Shown here in pieces: positions 42,434 through 51,252 of a stretch of DNA of 64,000 nucleotides (its first letter is position 1; each line of letters begins with the position of its first letter). The translations under genes were made by a program, and so were the position numbers. The notes beneath the pieces were generated by a model. It saw only the letters and a program-made list of their open reading frames with translations, did no database searches and was not told the origin of the DNA. This stretch comes from Streptomyces canus (GTDB lineage Bacteria; Actinomycetota; Actinomycetes; Streptomycetales; Streptomycetaceae), in assembly GCF_001514145.1 (NCBI RefSeq), contig NZ_KQ948657.1, positions 902,323 to 966,322 on the forward strand. Reading direction: 5' to 3'.

Positions 42434-43123
42434 CTACGCCCCGAACGCTTTGCTCTTGCCCTTCACCGGCTTGGCGCCCGCCCGGAGATGAACCGGCACA
42501 AGATCGATCGCGGGCTCGCTGTAGCCCACGGACACGATCCTGTCGCCCTGGTACGTGAAAGACGTCAAAGAAGCCAGCGTGCACTGCCGCTTGCGCGGGT
42601 CGTGCCACAGCCGCCGCTTCTCGACGTACGACCGCACGATCCAGATCGGCAACTGGTGACTGACGAGCACGGCTTCATGCCCTCGCGCCCGGTCCCGCGC
42701 AGTGTCCAGCGCACCCTTCATCCGGACGACCTGGTCGACGTACGGCTCGCCCCAGGACGGCTTGAACGGGTTGACGAGGTGCTTCCAGTTCTCCGGGTTC
42801 TTCAGCGCCCCGTCGCCCACACCGAAGGTCTTGCCCTGGAAGACGTTCTCGGCCTCGATGAGCCGCTCGTCGGTCGCGATGTCGAGGCCGTGCGCCTTGG
42901 CGATCGGCATGGCGGTCTCCTGCGCCCGCTCCAGCGGGGAGGCGCACACGTGGGTGACGTCCCGGGCGGCGAGGTGCTCGGCCACCCGGTCGGCCATCTG
43001 CCGCCCGAGCTCGGACAGGTGGTACCCGCCGAGACGGCCGTACAGGACCCCGTCGGGGTTGGCGACCTCACCGTGCCGCATGAGGTGGACGACGGTGATG
43101 TCGCTGTTGGTCGAGGTGCTCAT
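42434..43123 (-). CDS. Histidine phosphatase (phosphoglycerate-mutase-like)
   Basis: 229 residues. Catalytic [21 protein letters not shown] with the phospho-His in R-H-G, the second Arg in [14 protein letters not shown], Glu in [10 protein letters not shown] and the second His in [10 protein letters not shown]. The C-terminus after about 190 is longer than in GpmB. It is probably a phosphatase of small phospho-compounds rather than glycolytic mutase. The ATG overlaps the hemL stop (ATGA), so it is translated with hemL, a conserved pair in Streptomyces. Confidence 0.9.
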   Translation of the reverse strand: MSTSTNSDITVVHLMRHGEVANPDGVLYGRLGGYHLSELGRQMADRVAEHLAARDVTHVCASPLERAQETAMPIAKAHGLDIATDERLIEAENVFQGKTFGVGDGALKNPENWKHLVNPFKPSWGEPYVDQVVRMKGALDTARDRARGHEAVLVSHQLPIWIVRSYVEKRRLWHDPRKRQCTLASLTSFTYQGDRIVSVGYSEPAIDLVPVHLRAGAKPVKGKSKAFGA

Positions 43124-44439
43124 GCTGCCGTGGCCTCCGCCGCCGCTCGGGCCGCCGCCGGAAGGGCGTCGGCGATCCGCTGAACCGCCTGCTCGTCATG
43201 GGCCGTGGACACGAACCACGACTCGAAGGAGGACGGCGGCAGGTAGACGCCGTTCTCCAGAAGGGAGTGGAAGAAGGCGGTGAACCGGAAGGACTCCTGC
43301 GCCTTGGCGTCCTCGTAGCTGCGCACCGGCCGGTCGGTGAAGAACACCGAGAACATGTTGGAGGCGCTCTGCACGGTGTGCGCGACGCCCTCCTTGCCGA
43401 GCGCCTCGGAGACCAGCGACCGGATCTGCTCGGAGACGGCGTCGATCCTGACGTAGGCGGCGTCGTCGAGCAACCGCAGCTGGGCGAGGCCGGCCGCGGT
43501 GGCGACGGGGTTCCCGGACAGGGTGCCGGCCTGGTAGACGGGCCCGGCGGGGGCGAGGTGGGCCATGACGTCCGCGCGCCCCCCGAAGGCGGCGGCGGGG
43601 AACCCGCCCCCCATGACCTTCCCGAAGGTCATGAGATCGGGCCGGACGCCGTCGATGCCGTACCAACCACTGCGGCTGGTCCGGAACCCGGTCATGACCT
43701 CGTCGGAGATGTAGAGGGCGCCGTTCTGCGTGCAGGCGTCCTTCAGCCCCTGGTTGAAGCCGGGCAGCGGCGGCACGACGCCCATGTTGCCGGGCGAGGC
43801 CTCGGTGATCACACAGGCGATCTCACCGGGGTGCCGGTGGAAGGCCTCGTGGACGGCTTCGAGATCGTTGTACGGCAGCACGATCGTGTCCCCGGCCTGG
43901 GCACCGGTGACGCCCGGGGTGTCGGGAAGCGCGAAGGTGGCCACACCGCTGCCCGCGGCGGCCAGCAGCGAGTCGACGTGACCGTGGTAACACCCGGCGA
44001 ACTTGATGACCTTGGTGCGCCGGGTGAAGCCGCGGGCGAGCCGGATGGCGGACATGGTGGCCTCGGTCCCGCTGGAGACGAGCCGCACCTGCTCGAGCGG
44101 TTCGACGCGGGCGACCATCTCCTCGGCGAGCGCGACCTCGCCCTCACCGGGGGTGCCGAAGGAGGTGCCTTTCGACACCGCCTCCTGGACGGCGGCGATC
44201 ACCTCGGGGTGGGAGTGGCCGAGGATCATGGGGCCCCAGGAGCAGACGAGGTCGACGTACTCGCGCCCGTCGGCGTCGGTCAGATAGGGGCCGGTGCCGG
44301 ACACCATGAAGCGGGGGGTGCCGCCCACGGCACGGAAGGCGCGGACCGGGGAGTTCACGCCGCCGGGCGTGACGGCGGACGCGCGGTCGAACAGGGCCTG
44401 CGAGACAGGCGCATCGTACGAATAGGGCAATTCACTCAT
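43120..44439 (-). CDS. hemL: Glutamate-1-semialdehyde 2,1-aminomutase
   Basis: 439 residues, class III PLP aminotransferase. [16 protein letters not shown] at the N-terminus is specific to HemL, with [57 protein letters not shown] and the PLP lysine in [19 protein letters not shown]. It makes 5-aminolevulinate, the first committed tetrapyrrole precursor, from glutamate-1-semialdehyde. The haem it supports is used by the cytochrome c machinery downstream. AGGA lies 3-4 bases before the ATG. Confidence 0.96.
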   Translation of the reverse strand: MSELPYSYDAPVSQALFDRASAVTPGGVNSPVRAFRAVGGTPRFMVSGTGPYLTDADGREYVDLVCSWGPMILGHSHPEVIAAVQEAVSKGTSFGTPGEGEVALAEEMVARVEPLEQVRLVSSGTEATMSAIRLARGFTRRTKVIKFAGCYHGHVDSLLAAAGSGVATFALPDTPGVTGAQAGDTIVLPYNDLEAVHEAFHRHPGEIACVITEASPGNMGVVPPLPGFNQGLKDACTQNGALYISDEVMTGFRTSRSGWYGIDGVRPDLMTFGKVMGGGFPAAAFGGRADVMAHLAPAGPVYQAGTLSGNPVATAAGLAQLRLLDDAAYVRIDAVSEQIRSLVSEALGKEGVAHTVQSASNMFSVFFTDRPVRSYEDAKAQESFRFTAFFHSLLENGVYLPPSSFESWFVSTAHDEQAVQRIADALPAAARAAAEATAA

Positions 44440-44743
44440 ATCCTGCGACTACTCCGACCTTCTCCGGTGTGTTCGGCTTTTCTCGGACTCCATTGCCGGT
44501 GACTACCTCAGGGTAGGCCAGGCCTCGAAAGCTCCCGGGCCCCGGCGATCTGCGAAACTGGATGCAGATACACACAGCTCACGGAGACGATGGCACCGAG
44601 CCGTTTGTTCAGGGGCTGCGAAGATCCTGCGGACAGGTGTTTCAGCGCACGTTTCGGCGGGCGGCCGTGGGGGAGGTCACTGACACGATGATCGGGTTGC
44701 GCGGCGGGGGTCGCGCGTCCTAGAAAAGCAGTCGGGTGGAGAT
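44440..44743. other. Intergenic region between hemL and a conserved unknown gene
   Basis: 304 bases between two divergent starts. I see no open frame with Streptomyces-like codon use, no tRNA and no strong palindrome. It should hold the hemL promoter (leftward) and the promoter of the next gene (rightward). A TTCGGCTTTTCTCGG stretch and CTACCTCAGGGTAGG (a small CTACC/GGTAG hairpin) are the only local features. Confidence 0.5.
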
Positions 44744-45391
44744 ATGCATCGCGGTGGCGGACTGGGCGAGGGGACCGACGACCTGGGTCCTCGACGTGCC
44801 CGGCGGGGAAGGCACCGACGCGAGGCGGAGGAAGCGGCCGAGACACGTCAGGGGCGGGGCGCCTCGGGCACCCCGGATGAGTCGGAACGCGACGAGCGAC
44901 GTATCGAACGTCGGATCGATCCGTTGAGGGCGGGAAGCAGGAATGGTGGTCGGGTGGGGGTGACGTACAAGTACTTCGGCGCGCCCGACGGCGCGACCGC
45001 GGCCCGCGTCCCGATCTCGATGCGCCCCGAGGAACTCGGCGGCGACGAGCTCGGCATGAACGGCATGTTCACCAAGATCAAGCCGGAGACCATGGCGGCG
45101 ATGGTCCTCACCGGCATCGAAGGCGTCCCCCTCCACAAGGTCCCCCCGCTCGAACTGGTCGTCCTGCACCCCGACTACGCGGTGGTCAAACTCCCCATGA
45201 CGGTCGTGGACCCGCTGCGCGGCATAGGCGAGGAAGCGGTCGGCGCGGCGGCGTTCATCTGGTCGACGGTCCCGGACCGGGGCGGCCCGCGGGACGCGTT
45301 CAACGTGTACCAACTGCTGCACGAGTGGCAGGACTTCAGCCATCGGTTGCACGAGGCGGGGCATCAGCCTTATTGCCTTGTGTGGCCGTGA
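44744..45391 (+). CDS. Conserved protein of unknown function
   Basis: 215 residues if it starts at ATG 44744 (GGAG just upstream). The first 70 residues are rich in Arg, Glu and Gly with less biased codon use, so GTG 44954 or 44960 (about 143 residues) is also possible. The conserved core has VTYKYFGAPDGATAARVPIS, MRPEELGGDELGMNGMFTKI, GIEGVPLHKVPPLELVVLHPDYAVVKLP (shown in parts) and a C-terminus HEWQDFSHRLHEAGHQPYCLVW. I do not recognise a domain. A strong intrinsic terminator follows 20 bases after the stop. Confidence 0.7.
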   Translation: MHRGGGLGEGTDDLGPRRARRGRHRREAEEAAETRQGRGASGTPDESERDERRIERRIDPLRAGSRNGGRVGVTYKYFGAPDGATAARVPISMRPEELGGDELGMNGMFTKIKPETMAAMVLTGIEGVPLHKVPPLELVVLHPDYAVVKLPMTVVDPLRGIGEEAVGAAAFIWSTVPDRGGPRDAFNVYQLLHEWQDFSHRLHEAGHQPYCLVWP

Positions 45392-45411
45392 CCTGCGGTT
45401 TCTTGCGGATC

Positions 45412-45440
45412 GGGCGGGGTCTTCGGGCCTCGCCCTTTTT
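45412..45440 (+). terminator. Intrinsic terminator after the unknown gene
   Basis: Stem GGGCGGGG (45412-45419) with CCTCGCCC (45428-45435), all 8 positions paired with one G-U, loop TCTTCGGG, then five T. One of the clearest Rho-independent terminators in the window. Confidence 0.85.
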
Positions 45441-45459
45441 GGTGCCGGAGGGGGCCATC

Positions 45460-45610
45460 GGGCGGCGGGCCTCGTTGACCGATGCGCAGTGGGCGCGGAT
45501 TGAGCCGTTGCTGCCAGACCGGACGCCGAAGCGTGGCGGCCGGGTGCGGGATCATCGCCAGGCGATCGAGGCGGTTGCCGGAAAGTGCCGCACCGGCTCG
45601 CCATGCGACT
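45460..45610 (+). pseudogene. IS5-family transposase N-terminal remnant
   Basis: The translation RASLTDAQWARIEPLLPD, RTPKRGGRVRDHRQAIE, AVAGKCRTGSPC follows the N-terminus of IS5-type transposases (usual L-T-D-x-Q-W-x-R-I-x-P-L-L-P, then D-H-R-x-x-x-x-G-I-x-W-K-Y-R-T-G-x-P-W-R-D). It stops matching after about 50 codons and the rest of the element is missing. It lies between the conserved block and the accessory region, so it marks a former insertion or rearrangement point. Confidence 0.75.
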
Positions 45611-45664
45611 CGAAGCGCGCGGCGAGCGCGCAGTCGGCGCTGTCGGCGGATGCCCGGAGACAGT

Positions 45665-47059
45665 TCACGGAGTTCGCCGCGCGCTGAGGTCTGGGCGCTG
45701 CTGCGGCGCGGGCGCGGGCGCCGGCCGGGGCCTTGCCAGCCACAGGCCGGTGCACACCGCGGTGGCCAGGGTGACGGCTCCGGCCACGACGAAGGCGCTG
45801 TCGAGACCGGCCTCGAAGGAGGCGCTGCCAGACTGCCGGGAGCGGACCACGGCCCCGAGCACCGCCACACCGAGCACCGCACCGATCTGCCGCGTGGTGC
45901 TGCTGATGCCCGAAGCGAGGCCACCCTCCTGCGGGTCGACCGCCTGGATGGCCGCGCCGGTCAGCGGGGACATGGTCAGGGCAAAGCCGACGCCGACCGT
46001 GGCGAGCCGCCACCACACGTTCGCGTAACCGGTGTCGGCGTGCACCCCGCCCAGCGCGAGGAGCCCGAGCCCGGCCAGCGTCAGACCGCTGGTGACGACG
46101 GACCGGTAGCCGTACCTGGCGGCGAGGCGGCCCGCGAAGGGGCTGACGACGACCATGGCGAGGGTGGCGGGCAGGGTCTGCAGTCCGGCCCGCAGGATCG
46201 AGCTGCCCTGGACATACACGAAGAACTGCGAGAAGAAGAACGACGAGCCCATGAGCGCGAACCCCACCACGGTCATGGCGGAGTTGGAGACGGTGAACAG
46301 CCGCTGACGGAACAGGCCCGGCGGCAGCATCGGTGCGGGGTGCCGCCGCTCCACGACGACGAACGCGGCGAGGAGGGCGGCGGCCGCGGCGAAGCCACCG
46401 AGGATCACCGGTGAGGTCCAGCCGCGCGAGCCGCCTTCGATCAGGGCGTAGGCCAGGGTGCCGACCCCGAGGACGGACAGGATCGTGCCCGGGATGTCGA
46501 GGGCGCGGGCGTCCGGGTTGCGGGACTCCGTAAGGACGCGCCGGCCGGCCACCAGCAGGACAACGCCGATGGGCACGTTGACCAGGAAGATCGCGGGCCA
46601 GCCGAACGCCTGCGACAGGACGCCTCCGGCCACGGGCCCGGCGGCCAGGCCGATGCCGCTGAGCCCTGCCCACAACCCGATCGCCCTGACCCGTTCCTGC
46701 GGGGCGGGATACGCGGCCACCAGGAGTGCGAGCGAGGCAGGGCTCAGGGCCGCGGCCCCGACCCCCTGCAGCACCCGTCCGGCCACCAGCCAGCCGACCG
46801 AGGGGGCGACGCTGCACAGCACGGACGCGGCGGTGAACACCGCGACACCGCTCAGGTACACGCGCTTGCGGCCGAAGCGGTCGGCGAAGACTCCGCCGGA
46901 CAGCAGCAGCATGGCGACCAGCAGGACATAGGCGTCGACGATCCATTGCAGCCCGGTCAGTCCCGTGTCCAGGCGGTGCTGCATGTCGGGCAGTGCCGCG
47001 CCGACGATCGTGTTGTCGAGCAGCACCATGAACTGCCCCAGGCAGGCCACCACGAGCAT
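45665..47059 (-). CDS. DHA2-family MFS drug exporter
   Basis: 464 residues from the ATG with GGGGAGGGG upstream; the longer open frame crosses the operator. About 14 membrane segments: FMVLLDNTIVGAALPDMQ (motif C1-like), GGVFADRFGRKRVYLSG (motif A), RVLQGVGAAALSPASLALL and GLSGIGLAAGPVAGGVLSQ (motif C). A proton-drug antiporter of EmrB/QacA type. It is divergent from a TetR regulator, with matching inverted repeats around both starts, so it is probably induced by its substrate. Unlike the pump at 11298-13598 it has no C-terminal domain. Confidence 0.9.
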   Translation of the reverse strand: MLVVACLGQFMVLLDNTIVGAALPDMQHRLDTGLTGLQWIVDAYVLLVAMLLLSGGVFADRFGRKRVYLSGVAVFTAASVLCSVAPSVGWLVAGRVLQGVGAAALSPASLALLVAAYPAPQERVRAIGLWAGLSGIGLAAGPVAGGVLSQAFGWPAIFLVNVPIGVVLLVAGRRVLTESRNPDARALDIPGTILSVLGVGTLAYALIEGGSRGWTSPVILGGFAAAAALLAAFVVVERRHPAPMLPPGLFRQRLFTVSNSAMTVVGFALMGSSFFFSQFFVYVQGSSILRAGLQTLPATLAMVVVSPFAGRLAARYGYRSVVTSGLTLAGLGLLALGGVHADTGYANVWWRLATVGVGFALTMSPLTGAAIQAVDPQEGGLASGISSTTRQIGAVLGVAVLGAVVRSRQSGSASFEAGLDSAFVVAGAVTLATAVCTGLWLARPRPAPAPAPQQRPDLSARRTP

Positions 47060-47073
47060 GACGTCCCCTCCCC

Positions 47074-47147
47074 TAAAGCAGCCAACAGCTGCGTTAAGCA
47101 AGACCGTAGAGCGGCTGGGCAGGCAAACGCAAGTGTGGGCTGCTTTA
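47074..47147. promoter_or_regulatory. Operator region between MFS exporter and its TetR regulator
   Basis: TAAAGCAGCC (47074-47083) and GGCTGCTTTA (47138-47147) are perfect 10-base inverted copies 54 bases apart, one close to each start codon. A local imperfect palindrome AAAGCAGC-CAACA-GCTGCGTT (47075-47095) is a likely TetR dimer site, with the other copy as a second site at the tetR promoter. Confidence 0.65.
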
Positions 47148-47158
47148 AGGTGAGGGGC

Positions 47159-47728
47159 ATGGACGAGCAACAGCGCACGCAGCGGCCCGGCGGACGCAGC
47201 GCCCGCGTCCGCGCGGCGGTGCATCAGGCCGTCACCGACCTGGTGGGCGAACGCGGGTACGGCGGATTCACCGTCGGCGAGGTCGCGGCCCGCGCGGGAG
47301 TCGCCGACACCACCGTCTACCGCCGCTGGGGCAGCCTCGAAGCGCTGCTCACCGACGTGACGCTGACCCGCCTCAACGCACGGTCACCGATGCCCGACAC
47401 CGGGGACCTGGTCGGCGACCTGCGCACCTACGCGGCCGCCGTGGCCCGCGAGATCACCGGACCCGACGGTCTGGCCGTGCTCCGCCTGGCCGTCGTCCTG
47501 TCCGGCTCCGGACCCGAGGGCCTGCGCCTGCGCGACGACTTCCTCGCCGAACGAGCCCGGCAGTTGCAGTCCATGCTCGACCGGGCGCGCGAGCGCGGGG
47601 AACGGCCCCCCGACGCGTTGGCCGTCGTCGACCACGTCATGGCCCCGATGTACCTCCGCGTCCTGTTCGGCGCGGGCCCGCTCACCCCGGAGTACGTGGA
47701 GGGCCTGGTCGACCGTCTGCTCCGGTGA
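47159..47728 (+). CDS. TetR/AcrR-family regulator of the divergent MFS exporter
   Basis: 189 residues from the ATG with AAGG and GAGGGG upstream. HTH region VHQAVTDLVGERGYGGFTVG then EVAARAGVADTTVYRRWGS with the Y-R-R-W ending typical of TetR. The C-terminal part is of the TetR_C_11 kind (RLAVVLSGSGPEGLRLRDDFL). Divergent from the exporter and most likely its repressor. Confidence 0.9.
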   Translation: MDEQQRTQRPGGRSARVRAAVHQAVTDLVGERGYGGFTVGEVAARAGVADTTVYRRWGSLEALLTDVTLTRLNARSPMPDTGDLVGDLRTYAAAVAREITGPDGLAVLRLAVVLSGSGPEGLRLRDDFLAERARQLQSMLDRARERGERPPDALAVVDHVMAPMYLRVLFGAGPLTPEYVEGLVDRLLR

Positions 47729-47893
47729 CGGTGAGGCGGCCAAGTAGTCGGTGTCGTCCGCCCATTGATCGACCGCATCGGTCAGCGGGCGGTCGCGCAG
47801 CGCCGGGTCCGGGAGCGTACGGGCCGGCCTGCGCGAAACGCCCGGCGCGCAGGACCTGGAGGTGGCCGGCCCGGCCGCGCGGCCGATGGTCAC
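47729..47893 (-). pseudogene. 5' remnant of an unidentified gene
   Basis: On the minus strand, GTG 47893 has AAGGA 5 bases upstream, and the frame runs VTIGRAAGPATSRSCAPGVS, then RRPARTLPDPALRDRPLTDA, then VDQWADDTDYLAAS before entering the antisense of tetR. It directly follows the permease remnant and looks like the start of the next gene of a broken sugar-uptake operon. The product cannot be identified, and the remainder is missing. Confidence 0.4.
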
Positions 47894-47913
47894 GAAAGTC
47901 CTTTCACGGTCGG

Positions 47914-48045
47914 TCACTTGACGGCGCCCGCCGTCAGCCCGGCGACGAGATAGCGCTGGAGCAGCAGGAACCCGGCGACCACGGGGACGCTCACCACCAG
48001 CGAGGCGGCCATGATCTGGTTCCAGCGGACGTTGTTGAGCGTGGA
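47914..48045 (-). pseudogene. 3' end of a carbohydrate ABC transporter permease
   Basis: The 43 codons before the stop read NNVRWNQIMAASLVVSVPVV then AGFLLLQRYLVAGLTAGAVK. This is the standard C-terminus of MalG-type sugar ABC permeases (W-x-x-x-M-A-A-S... Q-R-Y-x-V-x-G-L-T-x-G-A-V-K). Upstream sequence is replaced by the IS200/IS605-type element, so only the last part of the gene survives. By chance the reading frame runs on from tnpB into it. Confidence 0.8.
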
Positions 48046-49267
48046 TTGACTTGCACGGGGTTCGGTCGGGAATCCGTGGCTTCCTGTTTCTTCGCGCTGT
48101 GCCGGGATTGCTCCCGGTCTTACCGGCGCTCCGCAGGCTGATACCGCCAGTCCGGCGGCCGTCTTCACGTTGATCGCGGCATTGTGGTCCCGGTCGTGGA
48201 CGCTGCCGCAGGCGGTACAGGTCCATTCCCGGACCTTGAGGGGTTTGGGTCCGTCCTTGACGCCGCAAGTGGAGCAGGTCTGCGAGGTCGGCTCGAACCG
48301 GCCGATCTTCACCAGGATGCGGCCGTACCTTGCCGCTTTGTACTCCAGCATGCTGATGAACGAGGACCATCCGGCGTCGTGCACGGACTTGGCCAGCTTC
48401 GTGCGCGCCAGTCCCGCCACCGACAGGTCCTCCACGGCGATCCCTTGGTTCTCGAAGATCAGCTTCGTGGAGAGCTGGTGGTGGAACTGGCGGCGTGCGT
48501 CAGCGACCTTGGCGTGGGCGCGGGCGACCTTCAGGCGGGCTTTTTCGCGGTTCTTCGAGCCTTTCTGCTTGCGGGACAGCTCTTGCTGGGCCTTCTTCAG
48601 CTTCTTCTCCGCGCGCCGCAGAAACCGCGGGGAGTCGATCTTCGTGCCGTCGGACAGGACCGCGAAGTGGGTGAGGCCGAGATCGATGCCGATCGTCTGG
48701 TCGGTGTCGGGCATCCGGGTCGCGTCGGCGGCGGGGTCGGTGTCGATGACGAAGGAGGCGAAGTACCGCCCGGCGCGTCCTTGACGACGGTGACCGAGGT
48801 GGGCGTGGTGGGCAGGGTGCGGGACCACTTCACCTTCACCGGACCGATCTTGGGCAGGTTCAGACGGCCTTTGTCGGTGATGTTCCAGCGGGCGTTGGCG
48901 GTGAACCGGATCGACTGCCGGTTGCCTTGCGGGACCTGAAGCGGGGCGGCCCGATCTTGGGCCCCTTGCGGGTGCCCTTGAGGGAGGCGAAGAAGTTGCG
49001 GTAGGCGGTCTCGGCGTCCCGCAGGGACTGCTGAAGCACCACCGCGGAGACCTCGCCCAGCCAGGACCGCTCCACCGTCTGCTTCGCCTCGGTGATCAGC
49101 CTCTTCGACAGCTCTGCGGCCTTGGGGAACGGCTGCTCGGCCTTGCGGGCGTCTTCACGGGCGCGGACCGCGTCGTTGAACACGACGCGGGCGCACCCGA
49201 ACGCCTTCGCCAACGCCCTCTGCTGGCCGGGGTCCGGGTACAACCTGAAGGAGTACCGGAGCCGCAT
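48046..49267 (-). pseudogene. tnpB: tnpB, RNA-guided nuclease gene with two frameshifts
   Basis: Starts MRLRYSFRLYPDPGQQRALA with AFGCARVVFNDAVRARED, typical TnpB. Near 48928 the frame breaks: AAGGCAACC should read AAGGGCAACC, one G lost. The second frame continues (SIRFTANARWNITDKGRLNL, VKVKWSRTLPTTPTSVTVVK), then near 48785 another base is missing after KDA. The third frame holds all catalytic parts: RuvC Asp in GIDLGLTHFAVLSDG, Glu in IAVEDLSVAGLA, four zinc cysteines (CSTC and CTAC) and the last Asp in DRDHNAAINV. Both changes are single-base losses. The 3' part also encodes the guide (omega) RNA in active elements. The gene is probably dead unless these are sequencing errors. Confidence 0.85.
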
Positions 49268-49292
49268 GACGATCACGATACGTACGTGGGTT

Positions 49293-49478
49293 ATGGGTGA
49301 GATGCATGAGATCAGAACTGGTCGGCACTGTGTTTTCGTGATGCACGTCCACTTGGTCTTCGTGACCAGCTTCCGGCACAAGGTGCTCACCGATGTTCAT
49401 CTGAGGCGTATGGAGGAGATCGCCCGGGGCGGGCGGCCCGCCGCACACCGGCGTGACCGCGAGGACGCGAACGGCTGA
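49293..49478 (+). pseudogene. tnpA: tnpA, truncated Y1 (HUH) transposase
   Basis: MGEMHEIRTGRHCVFVMHVH then LVFVTSFRHKVLTDVHLRRM, EEIARG. This matches the N-terminus of IS200/IS605 TnpA with the H-U-H pair in MHVHLVFV. After EEI the sequence no longer fits and the catalytic Tyr region is absent. It is divergent from tnpB, with starts 26 bases apart. Confidence 0.85.
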
Positions 49479-49515
49479 CCCGGCCGGAACGCGGGCTCCT
49501 GCCGGACCGGCCCCG

Positions 49516-49809
49516 TCAGGCCACCGGGTCGAGGAACGTCAGCACGGAGGCGGTCTCCTCGATCAACGGGGTGAGCGCGGCGTTGAAGGGGCCGCCGTAC
49601 GGGGCGTTCAGGTGCGCCTGGAAGGCGTCCTCGTCCCGGTACACCTCGAAGATCCAGAAGGCGCGTGGGTGCGCCGCCTTCGTGTAGACGTCGAAGGCGA
49701 GGTTGCCCTCCTCCGCACGCACCTTGTCGGCGTACTCCACGATCATGCGGGCGACCTCGTCCTGCGCTCCCTCACGGGCGGTGAACTCGGCGAGCAGGGT
49801 CTTCTTCAC
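49516..49809 (-). CDS. Antibiotic-biosynthesis-monooxygenase-domain protein
   Basis: 97 residues from GTG with AAGGA about 9 bases upstream. VKKTLLAEFTAREGAQDEVA, RAEEGNLAFDVYTKAAHPRA, FWIFEVYRDEDAFQAHL is the ABM ferredoxin-like dimeric fold, found in quinol monooxygenases and sugar-mutarotase-like proteins. No cofactor is used by many of them. Its promoter carries a pair of 14-bp palindromes identical in type to those of the divergent sugar transporter, so it should be controlled by the same LacI repressor and act on a related substrate or product. Confidence 0.85.
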   Translation of the reverse strand: MKKTLLAEFTAREGAQDEVARMIVEYADKVRAEEGNLAFDVYTKAAHPRAFWIFEVYRDEDAFQAHLNAPYGGPFNAALTPLIEETASVLTFLDPVA

Positions 49810-49847
49810 GGGTGCGTGTCCTTGTTCGTCGCGGTGGCGCCGACGGA

Positions 49848-49877
49848 TGTCATCGTTGACTTGTGTCATCGATGACA
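49848..49877. promoter_or_regulatory. LacI operator pair, monooxygenase side
   Basis: TGTCATCGTTGACT (49848-49861) and TGTCATCGATGACA (49864-49877, a perfect 14-bp palindrome), centres 16 bases apart. They lie about 40-70 bases upstream of the GTG of the ABM-domain gene. Consensus TGTCAWCGWTGACA, the usual CG-centred LacI-family site. Confidence 0.85.
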
Positions 49878-50020
49878 TCCGCGGATCTGCATGATGTGCG
49901 CAGTGCGGTCGGCTCGTCAACGGTTCGGGCACGAAGTGGGCGCCCTCCGCCACCGTTGCGGACTTGTGACAGACGCGGGGCATTGACGTTGCCCGGAGAC
50001 GGGGTCATCATCCTCGGCAG

Positions 50021-50050
50021 TGTCAACGATGACATAAGTCAACGATGACA
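50021..50050. promoter_or_regulatory. LacI operator pair, transporter side
   Basis: TGTCAACGATGACA (50021-50034) and AGTCAACGATGACA (50037-50050), again with centres 16 bases apart, 58-87 bases before the frcB-like ATG. A TTGACG (49984-49989) upstream could be a -35 element. The LacI protein encoded at 53177-54208 is the probable ligand. Confidence 0.85.
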
Positions 50051-50107
50051 CCTAGGGACGGCATGCTCCGATGCCGCCGCTCGCCCGCAATCCCGCTGGA
50101 GTCGTTC

Positions 50108-51124
50108 ATGTCTCGCACCCCTCGACTGCCTTCCTCCCTGCTCAGAGTCGCCGCGTGCACGTCGGTCGCGGCCCTCGCCCTGACGGCCTGCGGTTCCGGC
50201 TCCGGATCGGGCTCTACGAGCTCCGGATCGGGCACGGTGAAGGTCGGGCTGATCACCAAGACCGACACCAACCCGTTCTTCGTCAAGATGAAGGAGGGCG
50301 CGGAGAAGGCCGCCAAGGAGGACGGCGTCCAGCTCATGACCGCGGCGGGCAAGTTCGACGGAGACAACGCCGGTCAGGTCACCGCCATCGAGAACATGGT
50401 CGCCGCCGGTGTGAAGGGCATCCTGATCACGCCGAGCGACTCCAAGGCGATCGTGCCCGCGATAGCGAAGGCCAAGGCCAAGGGCGTGCTGGTCATCGCC
50501 CTGGACACGCCGACCGAGCCGGAGAGCGCGGTCGACGCCCTCTTCGCCACCGACAACCTCAAGGCCGGCGAGCTGATCGGCGAGTACGCCAAGGCCGCGA
50601 TGAAGGGCAAGACGGCGAAGATCGCCGCCCTCGACCTCGCGCCCGGCGTCTCCGTCGGCGTCCAGCGGCACAACGGGTTCCTCAAGGGCTTCGGCGCCAC
50701 CGAGAAGGACGTGGCGTGCGCCCAGGACACGGGCGGCGACCAGGCCAAGGGCCAGACGGCGATGGAGAACTGCCTCCAGAAGGAACCCGGCATCAACCTC
50801 GTCTACACCATCAACGAGCCGGCCGCCCTGGGCGCGTACACCGCGCTGAAGGCCAAGGGCCGGGAGAAGGACGTGCTGATCGTCTCCGTCGACGGCGGCT
50901 GCACCGGCACCCAGGCCGTCAAGGACGGCAAGATCGCGGCCACGTCGCAGCAGTACCCGCTGAAGATGGCCGCCGAGGGCGTCAACGCCGTCGTGACGTA
51001 CGCCAAGGACGGCAAGAAGGCGTCCGGTTACACCGACACCGGCGTCACCCTGATCACCGACAAGGCCCAGACGGGCGTCACGTCCAAGGACACCGCCTTC
51101 GGCCTGGAGAACTGCTGGGGCTGA
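50108..51124 (+). CDS. frcB: Sugar ABC transporter substrate-binding lipoprotein (FrcB-like)
   Basis: 338 residues from the ATG with GGAG 6 bases upstream. Lipobox ALTAC (C28), a Gly/Ser linker, then a periplasmic-binding-protein type I fold: [65 protein letters not shown], and [18 protein letters not shown]. It resembles FrcB of Sinorhizobium fructose uptake; with the FrcC- and FrcA-like genes in the same order the substrate is likely fructose, or another monosaccharide such as ribose. First gene of a four-gene operon. Confidence 0.9.
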   Translation: MSRTPRLPSSLLRVAACTSVAALALTACGSGSGSGSTSSGSGTVKVGLITKTDTNPFFVKMKEGAEKAAKEDGVQLMTAAGKFDGDNAGQVTAIENMVAAGVKGILITPSDSKAIVPAIAKAKAKGVLVIALDTPTEPESAVDALFATDNLKAGELIGEYAKAAMKGKTAKIAALDLAPGVSVGVQRHNGFLKGFGATEKDVACAQDTGGDQAKGQTAMENCLQKEPGINLVYTINEPAALGAYTALKAKGREKDVLIVSVDGGCTGTQAVKDGKIAATSQQYPLKMAAEGVNAVVTYAKDGKKASGYTDTGVTLITDKAQTGVTSKDTAFGLENCWG

Positions 51125-51252
51125 GTCCGGCTCCAGCGGACGTACGACTTCGCCTCTCCCCTGAGCGGGGCGGCCGGACCCGCACCTCCCCGACCCGGGG
51201 ACGGCCGCCCCCTTGTCCCACCAGGACTTCTGTCTTCCGACAAGGACTTCGC

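Larger units (their letters stand above)
48046..49478. mobile_element. Decayed IS200/IS605-family element with tnpA and tnpB
   Basis: Divergent tnpA (plus) and tnpB (minus) identify the family. The right end is probably the GTCAA at 48046-48050 (minus-strand reading GCAAGTCAA), directly against the sugar permease remnant. The left end is lost because tnpA is cut after about 40 codons. Elements of this family move as single strands, cut at hairpins and do not duplicate the target; TnpB gives RNA-guided cleavage. Confidence 0.8.

Noticed and set aside
42434..43123. Glycolytic phosphoglycerate mutase
   Set aside because: The sequence fits the broad histidine phosphatase family, and coupling to hemL does not support a glycolytic role.
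47914..48828. TnpB-permease fusion protein
   Set aside because: The shared frame is accidental: the TnpB part lacks its start, and the permease part is only a remnant past the element end.
48046..49267. Functional TnpB RNA-guided nuclease
   Set aside because: Two frameshifts split the gene into three frames; kept as a pseudogene unless reads show errors.
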